Source: Heliopora coerulea (Eukaryota; Cnidaria; Anthozoa; Scleralcyonacea; Helioporidae). Taken from it: DNA of 64,000 nucleotides. Shown in pieces: positions 17,458 to 27,570 of this stretch (within the stretch, counting starts at the first letter, position 1; each line of letters opens with the position of its first letter). Below the pieces are notes generated by a model, which was not told the DNA's origin, did no database searches, and was given only the letters and a program-made list of their open reading frames with translations. The DNA lies in the NCBI GenBank assembly GCA_030142905.1, contig JASJOG010000427.1, positions 117,281-181,280 on the forward strand, read 5' to 3'. Position numbers and translations under genes: made by a program.

Positions 17458-20400
17458 ATGAATACAACAAAAAATTTATTGGACACAGATGTCCCTAATA
17501 TTAATACAACTTTATTAAAACCAAAAAATGTTTTTAAAAGAGGAAATTTACTTGATACACCAAATCCTGGTTATGATTTTAAAACCATATTGGAGCCAAC
17601 AAAATATGTTTCAAAAATTAAAAGTTTGATTGAAAGGTCTAAAGAAAAAGCAAATAATTTATTTAACAAGTCTAAAGAAGAAGTACTTAATTTATTTGAT
17701 AAATATAGAAATAATGTAAACAAAGGAACAGAAAAAATAACAAATTGGTATAATCATTTAAAAGAAAATGTTTTAAATATATTTAACAAAATACAGGAAA
17801 AACCGCAAATGGTTGAACCAAAGTTTAAATTGGATAAAGAAGCTTTGAAAGTAACAAAAAGATATGAAATGGATTTGGAAGAAGCCGGATTATCTTTATA
17901 TGACCCTTTGAGCCTGTTGGGAAAAATAAAACCATTCGTAATAAAAAAATTTAAAAAATATCCAAGTACAAAACAACAAATAACTCTTGTATGTTTAATG
18001 AAAAAAGCAAATCCAGCAACTGGAGAAGAAACTACAGATAAAGCACATTTTCATAGTTATTATGAAGAAATTTTTGATGTAAACAATTTTGATGAAATAT
18101 ATGGAAAAATGAAAGATAAAATTATTCAAAGTTTTGAAGAATATTTAAGAAATTCAAGTTTATGGAAATTTTATAAAAGTTTAAAAATAATTCTTAATAT
18201 TAATAAAATTAAACGATTACTTGCATCATCTTATATTCCTACTCCAAAATTTTTAAAAAATAAAAATGCAATTATTAATCCACAAAATGATGATCAAAAA
18301 TGTTTATTGTGGTGTGTGGTAATAAATGAAGTTTTGAAAACCAATCCAAATTTGAGAAATCCTGGTAGAATTACAAAAATTTTAAAAAAGAAAGCTGAGG
18401 GTTTTAATATTAAAGGAATTAATTTCCCATGTGGATTTTCAGATATTGATAAATTTGAAAAAAATAATAATATTTCAATTAATGTCTTTGGATATAATGA
18501 AGAAGAAAGGTTTGGAAATAAAAAGCATGAAATTTTTCCTTTGAGGGTGAGCAATTGAATGAAGAACATGTGAACACACATGTGGACACACATGAGGACA
18601 CGCATGTGAACACACATGTGAACACACATGTGACCACACATGTGAACATATTGTTAATAAGCGATGAAAACGGGGATAAACATTATTGTTTAATTAAAAA
18701 TATGAGCAGATTATTTTCAAACCAAGTCAATAAAAGCAAAGAAAAAATACATATTTGTAATTATTGTTTACAAAATTTTAGAAATGAAAAAACTCTTAAA
18801 AATCATTTAGAATATTGTTCAAAATATAAATGTGGAAAAACTGTTTATCCTAATAAAGGAGAAAAATTAAAGTTTAAAAATTATGAAAGAATGCACAATG
18901 TGCCATTTTTAGTTTATGCAGATTTTGAATGTAATTTAAAATATGAGGATAAAAATATTGGTGATAATACAAAACAATTTCAAAAACATGAACCTTCTTG
19001 ATATTGCTATTTGATAAAATGTTTTGATGATAATTTATTTAAACCAAAATTAGTAATACACAGTAAAAAGGACAATTCTGATGAAGACGTTTCTTTAAAA
19101 TTTGTAGAAAGTTTAGAAAATAATATTAAAAAAATACATGAGCAATCTAAATTTCCAAAAAAAATAATATTAAGAGAAAAGGATAAAAAAGATTTTGAAA
19201 AAGCTAAGAAATGTTATGCATGTGATAAAAAATTTGAAAAAGATGATAAAGTTAAAGACCATTGCCATTATACTGGAAAATATTGAGGTGCTGCTTGTAT
19301 TAGTTGTAATTCAAAAATGAAAAAACCTAAATTTGTTCCAGTTATATTTCATAATTTACAAAATTATGATAGTCATTTGTTTATAAAAAATCTAGGTGTT
19401 TCAGAAGGTGAAATTAATTGTATACCCAACACTGAGGAGAAATATATTTCATTCACAAAAGAGATTATTGTTGATAAATTTGAATCTAAAAAAATAATTA
19501 CAGAAAAACAATTTCAAAGTAAATGTAAAGAAAACATTATTGAATATGAGGAATTTAATAATGAAAAAGGTGAAATAGAGTATAAAATCAAAGAAATGAT
19601 TAATGTTAAAAAACAAATTAGATTTATTGACAGTTTTAAGTTTATGCAAAGTAGTTTAGGAAACTTGGTTAAAAATTTAGATAAAAATGAACTAAATATT
19701 ATGAAAAGAATTTACAAAAATGAAGAGGAAAGAGAATTATTAACTAGAAAAGGTGTGTTTCCATATGATTGGTTTGATAATATTGAAAAATTAAAAGAAG
19801 TAAAATTACCTGATATTAAGGAATTTTATTCAAAATTAAATGATGAAAATATAAGCGAAGCAGATTATGAACATGTGCAAAATGTTTGGAAAAAATTTAA
19901 TATTAAAAATATGAAAGAATATCATGACTTGTATTTGAAAACTGATGTGATACTTTTGGCAGATGTTTTCAAAAATTTTAGAAAAGTTTGTAAAGAAAAT
20001 TATAAATTAGACCCTGCTTGGTATTATACTTCTCCAGGGCTTGCTTGGGATGCAATGTTGAACATGACTGGAGTTGAATTGGATCTATTATCTGACCCAC
20101 AAATGTACCTTATGATTGAAAATGGAATTAGAGGAGGAATTTCAACAATTACAAAGCGATATGCAAAAGCTAATAATCCTTATATGGGCTCAAAGTATAA
20201 TCCTGAAGAATATAATGTATATCTTGCTTATTTAGACGCGAATAATTTATATGGATGGGCTATGAGTAAAAAACGTCCTGTGAGAGATTTTAAATGGATG
20301 AATGAAAGCGAATTACAAAATTGGGAAAAATTTCCTTGTATATTAGAAGTTGACTTGGAATATCCTGAAGAGCTGCATGATTTACATAATGAATACCCAT

Positions 20401-21483
20401 TAGCGCCAGAAAGATTAAAAGTTGACACCTGAGGAGCAGGAGGTGTTGAAAAATTATTACCAAATTTGAATAATAAAGAAAAATACGTTTTACATAGTGA
20501 AAACTTGAAATTATATGAAAAATTAGGAATAAAAATTAGTGGAATTTATAAAGGTATTAAATTTTATGAAGAAGATTTTATGAAAAAATATATTGATTTA
20601 AACACAAAACTGAGAACAAATGCAAAAAATGAATTTGAAAAAGACTTTTTCAAACTTATGAATAATTCTGTGTTTGGAAAAACTATGGAGAATGTTAGAA
20701 ACAGAGTTGATATACAATTAGTTAACAGAGAAGAAAAAGCATTAAAATTATTTTCAAAAACCAATTTTGACAAAAGAACAATATTTTCTGAAAATTTAAT
20801 TGCTGTGCATATGCATAAGAAAAAAGTTAAGCTTGATAAACCTATATATTTGGGGATGAGCATATTGGATCTGAGTAAGACTTTAATGTATGATTTTCAT
20901 TATAATTATATTAAACCAAAATATGGTGAAAATTCGCGTTTGTTATTTACAGATACTGACAGTTTAATGTATGAAATTTACACTGAAGATTTTTATAAAG
21001 ATATATCCCCAGATGTTGAAAAAATGTTTGACACAAGTAATTACCCAAAAGACCATGAAAGAGGAATTCCAACAGGAAAGAATAAAAAAGTAATTGGAAT
21101 GATGAAAGATGAGTGCGGAGGTAAACAAATAGAAGAATTTGTAGGGCTTAGAGCAAAATTATATTCTTATAAAATAGATGAAAAAGACAACGCACCAAAG
21201 GTGTCAAAAAGATGTAAAGGTGTTAAGAAAAATGTTATTGAAAAAAATAACATTTCAAAATTATAAAGATTGCTTATTTAGTGAAGAAGAACAAATTAGA
21301 AAAATGAATTTAATAAGACACCGAAATCATGAATTGTATACTGAAAGTGTAGAAAAAATTGCATTGTCAGCAAAAGATGATAAAAGAATAATACTTGAAA
21401 ATAAAATAGATACATTGGCATATGGTCATTATATGTCGGAAATGATTGACACTTATGAAAATATATTTGGATTTAAACCATAA
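17458..21483 (+). pseudogene. protein-primed family B DNA polymerase of the Polinton, broken
   Basis: About 1340 codons, the replicase gene. N-terminal third: coiled coil, then the Polinton block SSYIPTPKFLKNKNAIINPQ. A C2HC finger (CNYCLQNF...HLEYC) lies near 18755. ExoI is VYADFE at 18913; an endonuclease-VII-like CxxC/DHCH/CxxC motif is at 19213-19310; ExoII is NLQNYDSHLF at 19355. PolA is LDANNLYGWAM at 20235, PolB is NNSVFGK near 20660, and PolC is FTDTDS near 20946. Lesions: frameshift at 18555 beside a VNTR, TGA stops at 18999, 19284 and 20430, and a frameshift at the A7 run 21241-21247. Palm motifs are otherwise intact. Start is AACATATAAATAAAGAATG. Family members use a terminal protein primer. 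Confidence 0.93.
18563..18648. repeat. 12-bp minisatellite inside the polymerase gene
   Basis: Seven near-copies of ACACATGTGAAC, read as a Thr-His-Val-Asn/Asp/Glu repeat. It begins within ten bases of the frameshift at 18555. Confidence 0.9.
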
Positions 21484-21565
21484 GTTGGACTGACAATGAA
21501 GTTGCTAAAGTTGTTTTTAAAAATATTTATGGTCAGCGGAGTCTTTATCTAATTATGAGGGATTT

Positions 21566-22246
21566 CCCCGCATTTCATGCGTTCCAGATATCCCTAACAA
21601 CCGGCGAACCCGAAAATAGTTTTTTTGTTGACATCGAGTTAGGCTGGTTGTTAGGGAGATTGAGCATGTTTGGAATGTGAAAAATGTTCTTCGGGTGATT
21701 CCCCTGAGATACTTTATCAGCGAAGAAGCGTTCGCTTTGCTCACTGTTTAAAACAATTTATCGCCAAAGAAGCGTTTACTTGCTTCGCTGTTTGCCGATA
21801 AAGTTTTGTTCTATTTTTAAAATGTGATGGAACCGAAGAATTGTCCACTTTGTTCACTGTTTGACGTTAAAGACCCCAACTTAATGGCGGGGGGTTTTCC
21901 CCACATTCCATACATTCCAGATCTCCCTAACAACGGAGCAAACTAAAAATAGTATTTTTGTTGACATCGAGCTGTTCAAGTAGACATCGAGTTAGGCTGG
22001 TTGTTAGGGAGATTAGGCATGTATGGAATGTTTGGAATGTTAAGGTTATTCCCCCAAGACACTGAAAAATTTTGACCCATTTTTAAAATGTGTTGAAATT
22101 CTTGGTAACGTAATTAAATTCATGAAAGCGACCGGAAGTTAAGTAAGCGAAACCGAAAGTGATGCCGTCAATAAAAAGGGTTTTCCCCAACGACACTTTG
22201 AAAAATTTTGACCAAATTTGAAAATGTGTTGAAAAAGGAGTGACAG
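21566..22246. repeat. Polinton right terminal inverted repeat
   Basis: Reverse complement of 3643-4344, ending ...AAAAAGGAGTGACAG. The polymerase frame ends 80 bp before it. Outside the TIR the bases 22258-22273 are again inverted relative to 3625-3640 with one mismatch. Confidence 0.95.
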
Positions 22247-22273
22247 AATCCGGACGTTACAGACTACTTAGCT

Positions 22274-22306
22274 GACGTTTCGTTGCTAATCCTGCAACAT
22301 CTTCAG
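22274..22306 (-). other. hammerhead-like core motif, locus 1
   Basis: On the minus strand: CTGAAGA, stem GTTGC, loop AGGATTA, stem GCAAC, then GAAACGTC. CUGANGA and GAAA are the invariant boxes of hammerhead ribozymes; the helix between them is perfectly paired. The outer helices were not established, so activity is unknown. Confidence 0.4.
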
Positions 22307-22815
22307 AGTAAGTGACAAGGTTGCTAGACTGCTGCACATGCTCAATGCCAAAAACCATTCGTAAAAGAGCCAAAATAAGCCAAATAATTACGATTGAGAA
22401 AAAGCCAAGAAAAGCCAAACTTACTCAATGTTTTGGTAATTAAGCCAAAAAAAGTCAAAGAGCCAACAAATATTCTGCGAGGTTTATTGTTTCCATATAC
22501 TAAACTTTGTACAATATATAACAATCTAAATTATATACACATTACTCTAATTAAAAAGCCTTCAATTATCAGAAACAAAAGGCAAATATAAGTGTCATGA
22601 ACTGAGTTAATTCAAATGTTCAAAAACAAATGTTCTTCCAATGTTCACGCAGCCATATAGTCAATTTACCAAATTAATAAAATTACACAAATTTATATGC
22701 AATATAATAGAAGAAAAATTACACCGTCCATCACTCGAGTTTTGGCCTTTCGACAAAGTTCTCTTATTTATTTGTCTTGGCTGTGTAACTCTTTGCTAGG
22801 GGAGTCATACATTTG

Positions 22816-25612
22816 CTAAGCATTAAACAGCTTAATCGTGCGTTTGGTTACAACTATATTCACACAGCATTTCTCGCTAAAATACAACTTGCTGTGAATT
22901 CTGACTAGAGAGTTCAGTAGCTCTAACCCCATCCGATTCCGCTCCATACATTTGACCGATGTAACCAGTGAAAATATTCTTTCGACTACAGCGTTGCTGA
23001 CAGGGCTGGTTAGACAATACGTTGCTAATTCCTGGAACGGCCTCTGATCAAGCGAATTTTGAAACTGGAATATGCCAGACCAAAATCTTGCAGTGCCTTC
23101 GGGTATTGGTCCATTGAAAACTTGCTCCTCTCTCCACTCCCGATACAAAATCTTTCTGTATTGCTCCTCTGTCAGGTTGTGTTCAGTTTCTCTCAGATAA
23201 GCCAGAGGCAGTTGATTAAATGGAGCTCTAACTGTGACATCTAGTACCATGTGTGGATGCAAGGTGCTCAGACCCTTGAAAAGGTTGCGTGTTGCAGGCA
23301 AACGTTTGTCGACTTGTTCCACAAGTTGGAGGAGGAACGTCAGGCACCTCTTCATTTCACGGACTTTAGCCTCAGCATCTGGTTTGTTTGACTGAGCAGA
23401 AATGTAGTTCTTTGCTTCAAATTCAAACTTTCCACCAAAGTCGACTTCTTCTATTGGTAGTGGATTGCCCTGCCCATTGGAAACTCTGCCATGGAGACTC
23501 TTGCTATGCGCCGCGAACTCTTTGTGCATTTCTTCAGGGTCAGCGTCTGTGGCTTGGAAGAAAGCGTTTACCCGGTCAAACTCTGTGATTAGAGGTGACA
23601 AAAAGTGGAGATTCAGGTAGTTGATTGGATCATTAAGCATCTCCTGAATAAGACGTGCCTTGTACCGTGCAGCTTGGGTACTCGCTGGCTCTGTTGTAGC
23701 GAAGTAGATCTTTAGTTCTTCCCAATTCATCGAGATGCGGAATATAACCTTCCCTCTCACCAGCCATCTTGTGGTAGAATATTTTGCGAAAGGTGCTTTC
23801 TGGTCATCATCTGGATTCATGACATTGTAGAGCATCTTGAAATCTTCTCTTCGTACCGTACTTTTAGAGAACCATGAGAGAATCTCGGCCAGAAGAAATC
23901 CAAGGCTTGAAGGGAGTTTCTCGAAGCCATGCTTCACACATAGTGCTAAAGAGTGGCAGATGCATTTTATCTTGATACAGTTTGGAGCAACAGCAACTAT
24001 TCTTGACCAAACGGAATCGTGTTCATCCACCATAACTGGGGCACTATCACTACCAAAGCCGACGCAGTTCTCTATTCTGAGCTGAATTCCCACAAGACAA
24101 TCTTTAATGGCATCGAACAGATCATCTGCACACGCTCGCGTCACAGAAATTAAGTTAACAAATGCAGTAACAATCTTCTTTTGGGAGTTACTGTAATATC
24201 ATACGACGACGCAAAGATGTTTTGTGGTAGCAACATCAGTTGACTCATCTACAATTAAGGCAAATTTCTTTCCTGTGACATCGGTTATCAATTCTTCTTT
24301 CAGGGCTGGAGTGACAACTTTGGTTAAAATTTGAGTGCACTTAAATCTGTGCAGTTTAATGTGTTCAAGTTTGCTTCCAGCTGCATTTCGAGAAATGATC
24401 TCGCCAAGGTGATCGATTGTCAGAACTGCGGAGTGGTAAGCCAATGTAACGGCCAGTTCAATTTCAGCAATCTTTACTTCGTCATGTACTCTTGGAACAT
24501 GGACAACTTGAAGAGGCCTCGTGCTAGCGGATAGTTTAATTCGCTCAAAGTGTTTCCCACTTTTTTAATGGTTGCATAAATTGGATACTCTTGGCTGAAT
24601 GGACACATGGCAAAGTTTACAAAACGCGCTTTTCGTGCCGTCTGAGGCTTTTGTAACCCAAGAATGCTTATTTTTCCACGCCTAATTGTTAGGATTTGGC
24701 CCATTGTGCCAGCATAATTTTTGGCATAATTGGAGCAAACGAAGATAATTTTTCAAAAAAGCACTGCTCAAGCATAATTAGAAGATTTGAGCACTTTTTA
24801 AAGCATTAAAGCTAAAAACAATTTCATTCTTGCTTTTTAGCGCTTTAGAATAATGGTAGTTTACTTATTCGTTACATTTGGGAACTACCGGAAGTATTTT
24901 GCTTGCCCTTTCGCCTAGTTACTAAACCTCTCTCGCTTTCCGTACGCGCGCTCAACAACTACCAGACGAAACCGATGTGGCGTCAGCAAACGTCGATCTA
25001 GAGTCAGATTCAGAAGAAGAAAGAAGCAAGGAAGCGTAATGCTGCAGAATAATAAGCGCTGAAGGTGCTATAACGAGATTTGCTGATGCATATGTATGCA
25101 TGTTGACTGAAAGAATGACTGGAACAGACAGAATTGTAGTGATGTCCGTCCGTTGTCTTGATGCTTTGAGTTTTACAGTTTGGTATCTATCCCACTTATC
25201 TGTTCGTGTTGACTTTATGCAAGTCATTACAAAAGTGTGATTTAAGAAGCCTCAAGAACTTCATGCCTAGAACCTTAAGAATAGCTATTATGATTGCCAA
25301 ATAGACCAACTGTTGTAAACCGATAAAATTTATAAAAATGCCATATTTGAAAAACGTGCTAAACATTGTAATTATTTACTACTGAATTATCTTTTCGCTG
25401 TTATATACGCTGAAACATTGCCATTTTGTAAGCATAACTTTGGAATCTAGTTGCATAATTGGGGAACATTGGCATAATTTTTGGCATAATTCGACAAAAT
25501 TAGGAGCAGTGTGCTAGCAACATAATATACCACTTTTAGGAGCACAATGGGCCAACCCCTACTTATTGTATCTTCTTCCGCTATCGTATGATCCTTTCCA
25601 TTTTGAACTCAT
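22816..25612 (-). pseudogene. BED-finger hAT transposase, split by an insertion and two stops
   Basis: Transposase of the hobo/Ac/Tam3 superfamily. The start is at 25612 (SSKWKGSYDSGRRYNK). After 17 codons the frame is cut by the nested element 24690-25561 and resumes at about 24680 with a BED-type finger (AFCKLCHVS, then a His pair). A TAA at 24564-24566 lies between the two finger His positions and a TGA lies at 24199-24201; otherwise one frame runs to 22816. The catalytic core shows FALIVDESTD, FGSDSAPVM and CICHSLALC. The C-terminal dimerisation block is PVSNAVVERIFSLVTSVKCM. Related domesticated genes exist in animals (ZBED and ZMYM types), but the two stops argue against domestication here. 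Confidence 0.88.
24690..25561. mobile_element. non-autonomous hAT element nested in the hAT transposase gene
   Basis: 872 bp with terminal repeats TAGGATTTGGCCCATTGTGC (24690-24709) and the inverse of TAGGGGTTGGCCCATTGTGC (25542-25561), two mismatches in 20. Flanking 8-mers CTAATTGT (24682-24689) and CTTATTGT (25562-25569) differ by one base, as expected of a hAT target duplication. No transposase frame inside; GGCATAATT words repeat near both ends. Confidence 0.85.
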
Positions 25613-26552
25613 TTAACTTAACACATGTTTGGTTTTCCAAGGTGCAACTTGCAGTTTGTGAGTCACAACCCAAGGCAACGACAAAGTAGGGTAACTCAAA
25701 TGCTGAAATTTATATGCTGGGCACTTGGCCAGACCTCTGCAAAGACAAGTATAGGCTAAGGGTTTTCATTGGTCGCATTCTCGACTTCGTGATTGGTTAA
25801 AAATTATGCATCCTGATTTGCCAGCAATAAAACTGGATGATCCTCTTTCCCATGCAAGCTCGTGCAACAATACTTAACTTCGTACACAAGTATTTTTAGA
25901 AACTTCCTTTGAATAATTTAAAAAGTAAAAAAAAAGGCCAAAATGCCAAAACTTTTTCCCCAAGCCAATCAAGAAAAAAAAAAGCCAAATTCGAAAAATT
26001 TGGCTTCGAAAAAGCCAATCTAGCAACCCTGATCCAGGCTTTGAGCAACTGACTGAACAAGTGCATTTTAATGTATTGTCGTTTAAAATATGCTTACCAT
26101 GGTTTTGAACGACCAAGGTTTATTATAGTTACCATACATAGTGATTTTATTTAAAGTTGACCAGATTTGATAAAAATCATTGATTAGGCTTATAGTCTAA
26201 GTCCGGGATAGGATTAGAATTAGGTTAGTTAACTCTGTGATTGCCTAATTAATTCTGAGGTCCGCTAAACTGCACTTGACCCAAATACCCCATTTGTGAA
26301 GGACAACTAGGTACGTGCAGCAGTAATTCACCTCTAAGTGCTGTCTATCTACATGTGATGACTGAGTCGTCACCTAACTCATGCGCAAAATCCGCAACGA
26401 CGTAAGCACCTCACTAATGTCAAGAAATCGGTTAAATTTTTCCACAGAATTCTTTCGTTTTTAAGGGATTTGGGATAAACATCACTGCCACTCAACAAAC
26501 TTAGCTTATAACAAATCGTACACACTATCATCAAAAGTTCTACCAAAATATT

Positions 26553-27015
26553 AAAATGTCTTACTAATTATTTCGGTTCCAAGTTCGCCAGATTCCTGGT
26601 CACTCAGATCTTCTGAATAATAACCACTGCTTTTTATTGAAGATCCTAAAGAAGCAAAACAGCCATTTTAACATAATGGAAATATCTGTAAATGTTCCTA
26701 AGCAAACAAATAAAATAATAATATGTTTGAGGAAGTTGATCGTCCAGGTTAGTGTAGTCTTGAGAAAGACTGTTGGTTGAAGTGACTGACGTTTCGACAG
26801 CCTTAGCGGCGGTCATCTTCAGAGTCTTTTGACTCTGAAGATGACCGCCGCTAAGGCTGTCGAAACGTCAGTCACTTCAACCAACAGTCTTTCTCAAGAC
26901 TACACTAACCTGGACGATCAACTTCCTCAAACATGTCACGATTCTCCCAGGTTCAAACCATTTACTTTAAAATAATAATAGCTAATATTTTTAACAGATA
27001 TTTTACAAGATTAGG
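26553..27015. repeat. segmental repeat, copy A (holds a foldback insertion)
   Basis: Aligns with 32303-32517 over its whole length except for the insertion at 26723-26967. Shared landmarks are AAATGTCTTAC near the left end and ACAGATATTTTACAA near the right. Confidence 0.8.
26723..26967. mobile_element. foldback insertion with 104-bp perfect arms and 12-bp target duplication
   Basis: Arms 26723-26826 and 26831-26934 are exact reverse complements around a TTTT loop. A 33-bp single-stranded tail follows, containing GGTTCAAACC. The 12-mer TAAAATAATAAT flanks the whole on both sides (26711-26722 and 26968-26979). The paralogous segment near 32470 lacks it. Each arm contains the CTGAAGA...GAAACGTC core. 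Confidence 0.9.
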
Positions 27016-27570
27016 ACCATAATCCCTCGCCCACTGCACGAAGCGCGATGCGAGGGCCGAAGGCCCGAGCGGTTACTCAAGAAAGCAGTGTGCAAGCTCG
27101 GGGACTGGTATGTTCTTGACCAAACCTTAAGTTACTTAGCTCCGTATTGAAGCAAATCGATCTGGTCTCGTTCTTTTTTCCGTTATATTGATCTCTCAGA
27201 CGTTGTTCACATCATTTGAACACTGAAGCCAGTAAATGATTTAAGACCGGCAAACGAAATGACCTTCATGGTGCTTGCGGCTGGTTTCACTTTTGGAGGC
27301 CTTCTTAATATCTGGACAATTTATGAGTTGAAACAGGAGTTCTCAAAGTTAGCTCCTTGGAATATGTATTGGCCAACTGTTCATTTGTTGCAGCAACGCT
27401 TTGTCTTGGTTCTTCCTGATAAATATGAGCAAAAGGCGTAAGGGAACTCGCTTGCTGTCAGGACATTTGCGGAGCGACTAAGTGTAAATGACATTCTTTA
27501 CTGAAGCTGAATAGATGCTGATTTGTATAAATCTCAAGACTTTTCACGTTTTGGTAACTACTTACCTGAG

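Larger units (their letters stand above)
3643..22246. mobile_element. Maverick/Polinton DNA transposon, 18.6 kb
   Basis: Self-synthesising element bounded by 0.7-kb terminal inverted repeats (3643-4344 and 21566-22246). It encodes the Polinton hallmarks: chromodomain rve integrase, protein-primed family B polymerase, FtsK/HerA-like packaging ATPase, major capsid protein and a candidate minor capsid protein. Base composition is far more AT-rich than the flanks. No adenovirus-type cysteine protease was recognised. Length and gene set match the family (about 15-20 kb). No 5-6 bp target duplication is visible; the flanks read TGTAGT on the left and AATCCG on the right. Several genes are broken by frameshifts or stops, so this copy is probably non-autonomous although its two TIRs still agree at roughly 97-98 percent by eye. 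Confidence 0.95.
22316..26031. mobile_element. hAT transposon carrying a second, nested hAT element
   Basis: Ends are CAAGGTTGCTAGA (22316-22328) and TCTAGCAACCCTG (26019-26031), 13-bp inverted with one mismatch and of the CAGGGTTGC type usual for hAT. Both subterminal regions are rich in the word AAGCCAA. It holds a minus-strand hAT transposase pseudogene. No matching 8-bp target duplication is visible. It lies 69 bp from the Polinton right end. Confidence 0.8.

Noticed and set aside
18999..20432. TGA recoding (selenocysteine or Trp) in the polymerase
   Set aside because: The three sites do not correspond to one amino acid in the family, TGA ends several other genes of the element, and frameshifts are also present. 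Decay is simpler.
22816..24444. Domesticated ZBED-type host gene rather than a transposon
   Set aside because: Terminal repeats surround it and two in-frame stops plus an insertion break it, so a dead transposon fits better.
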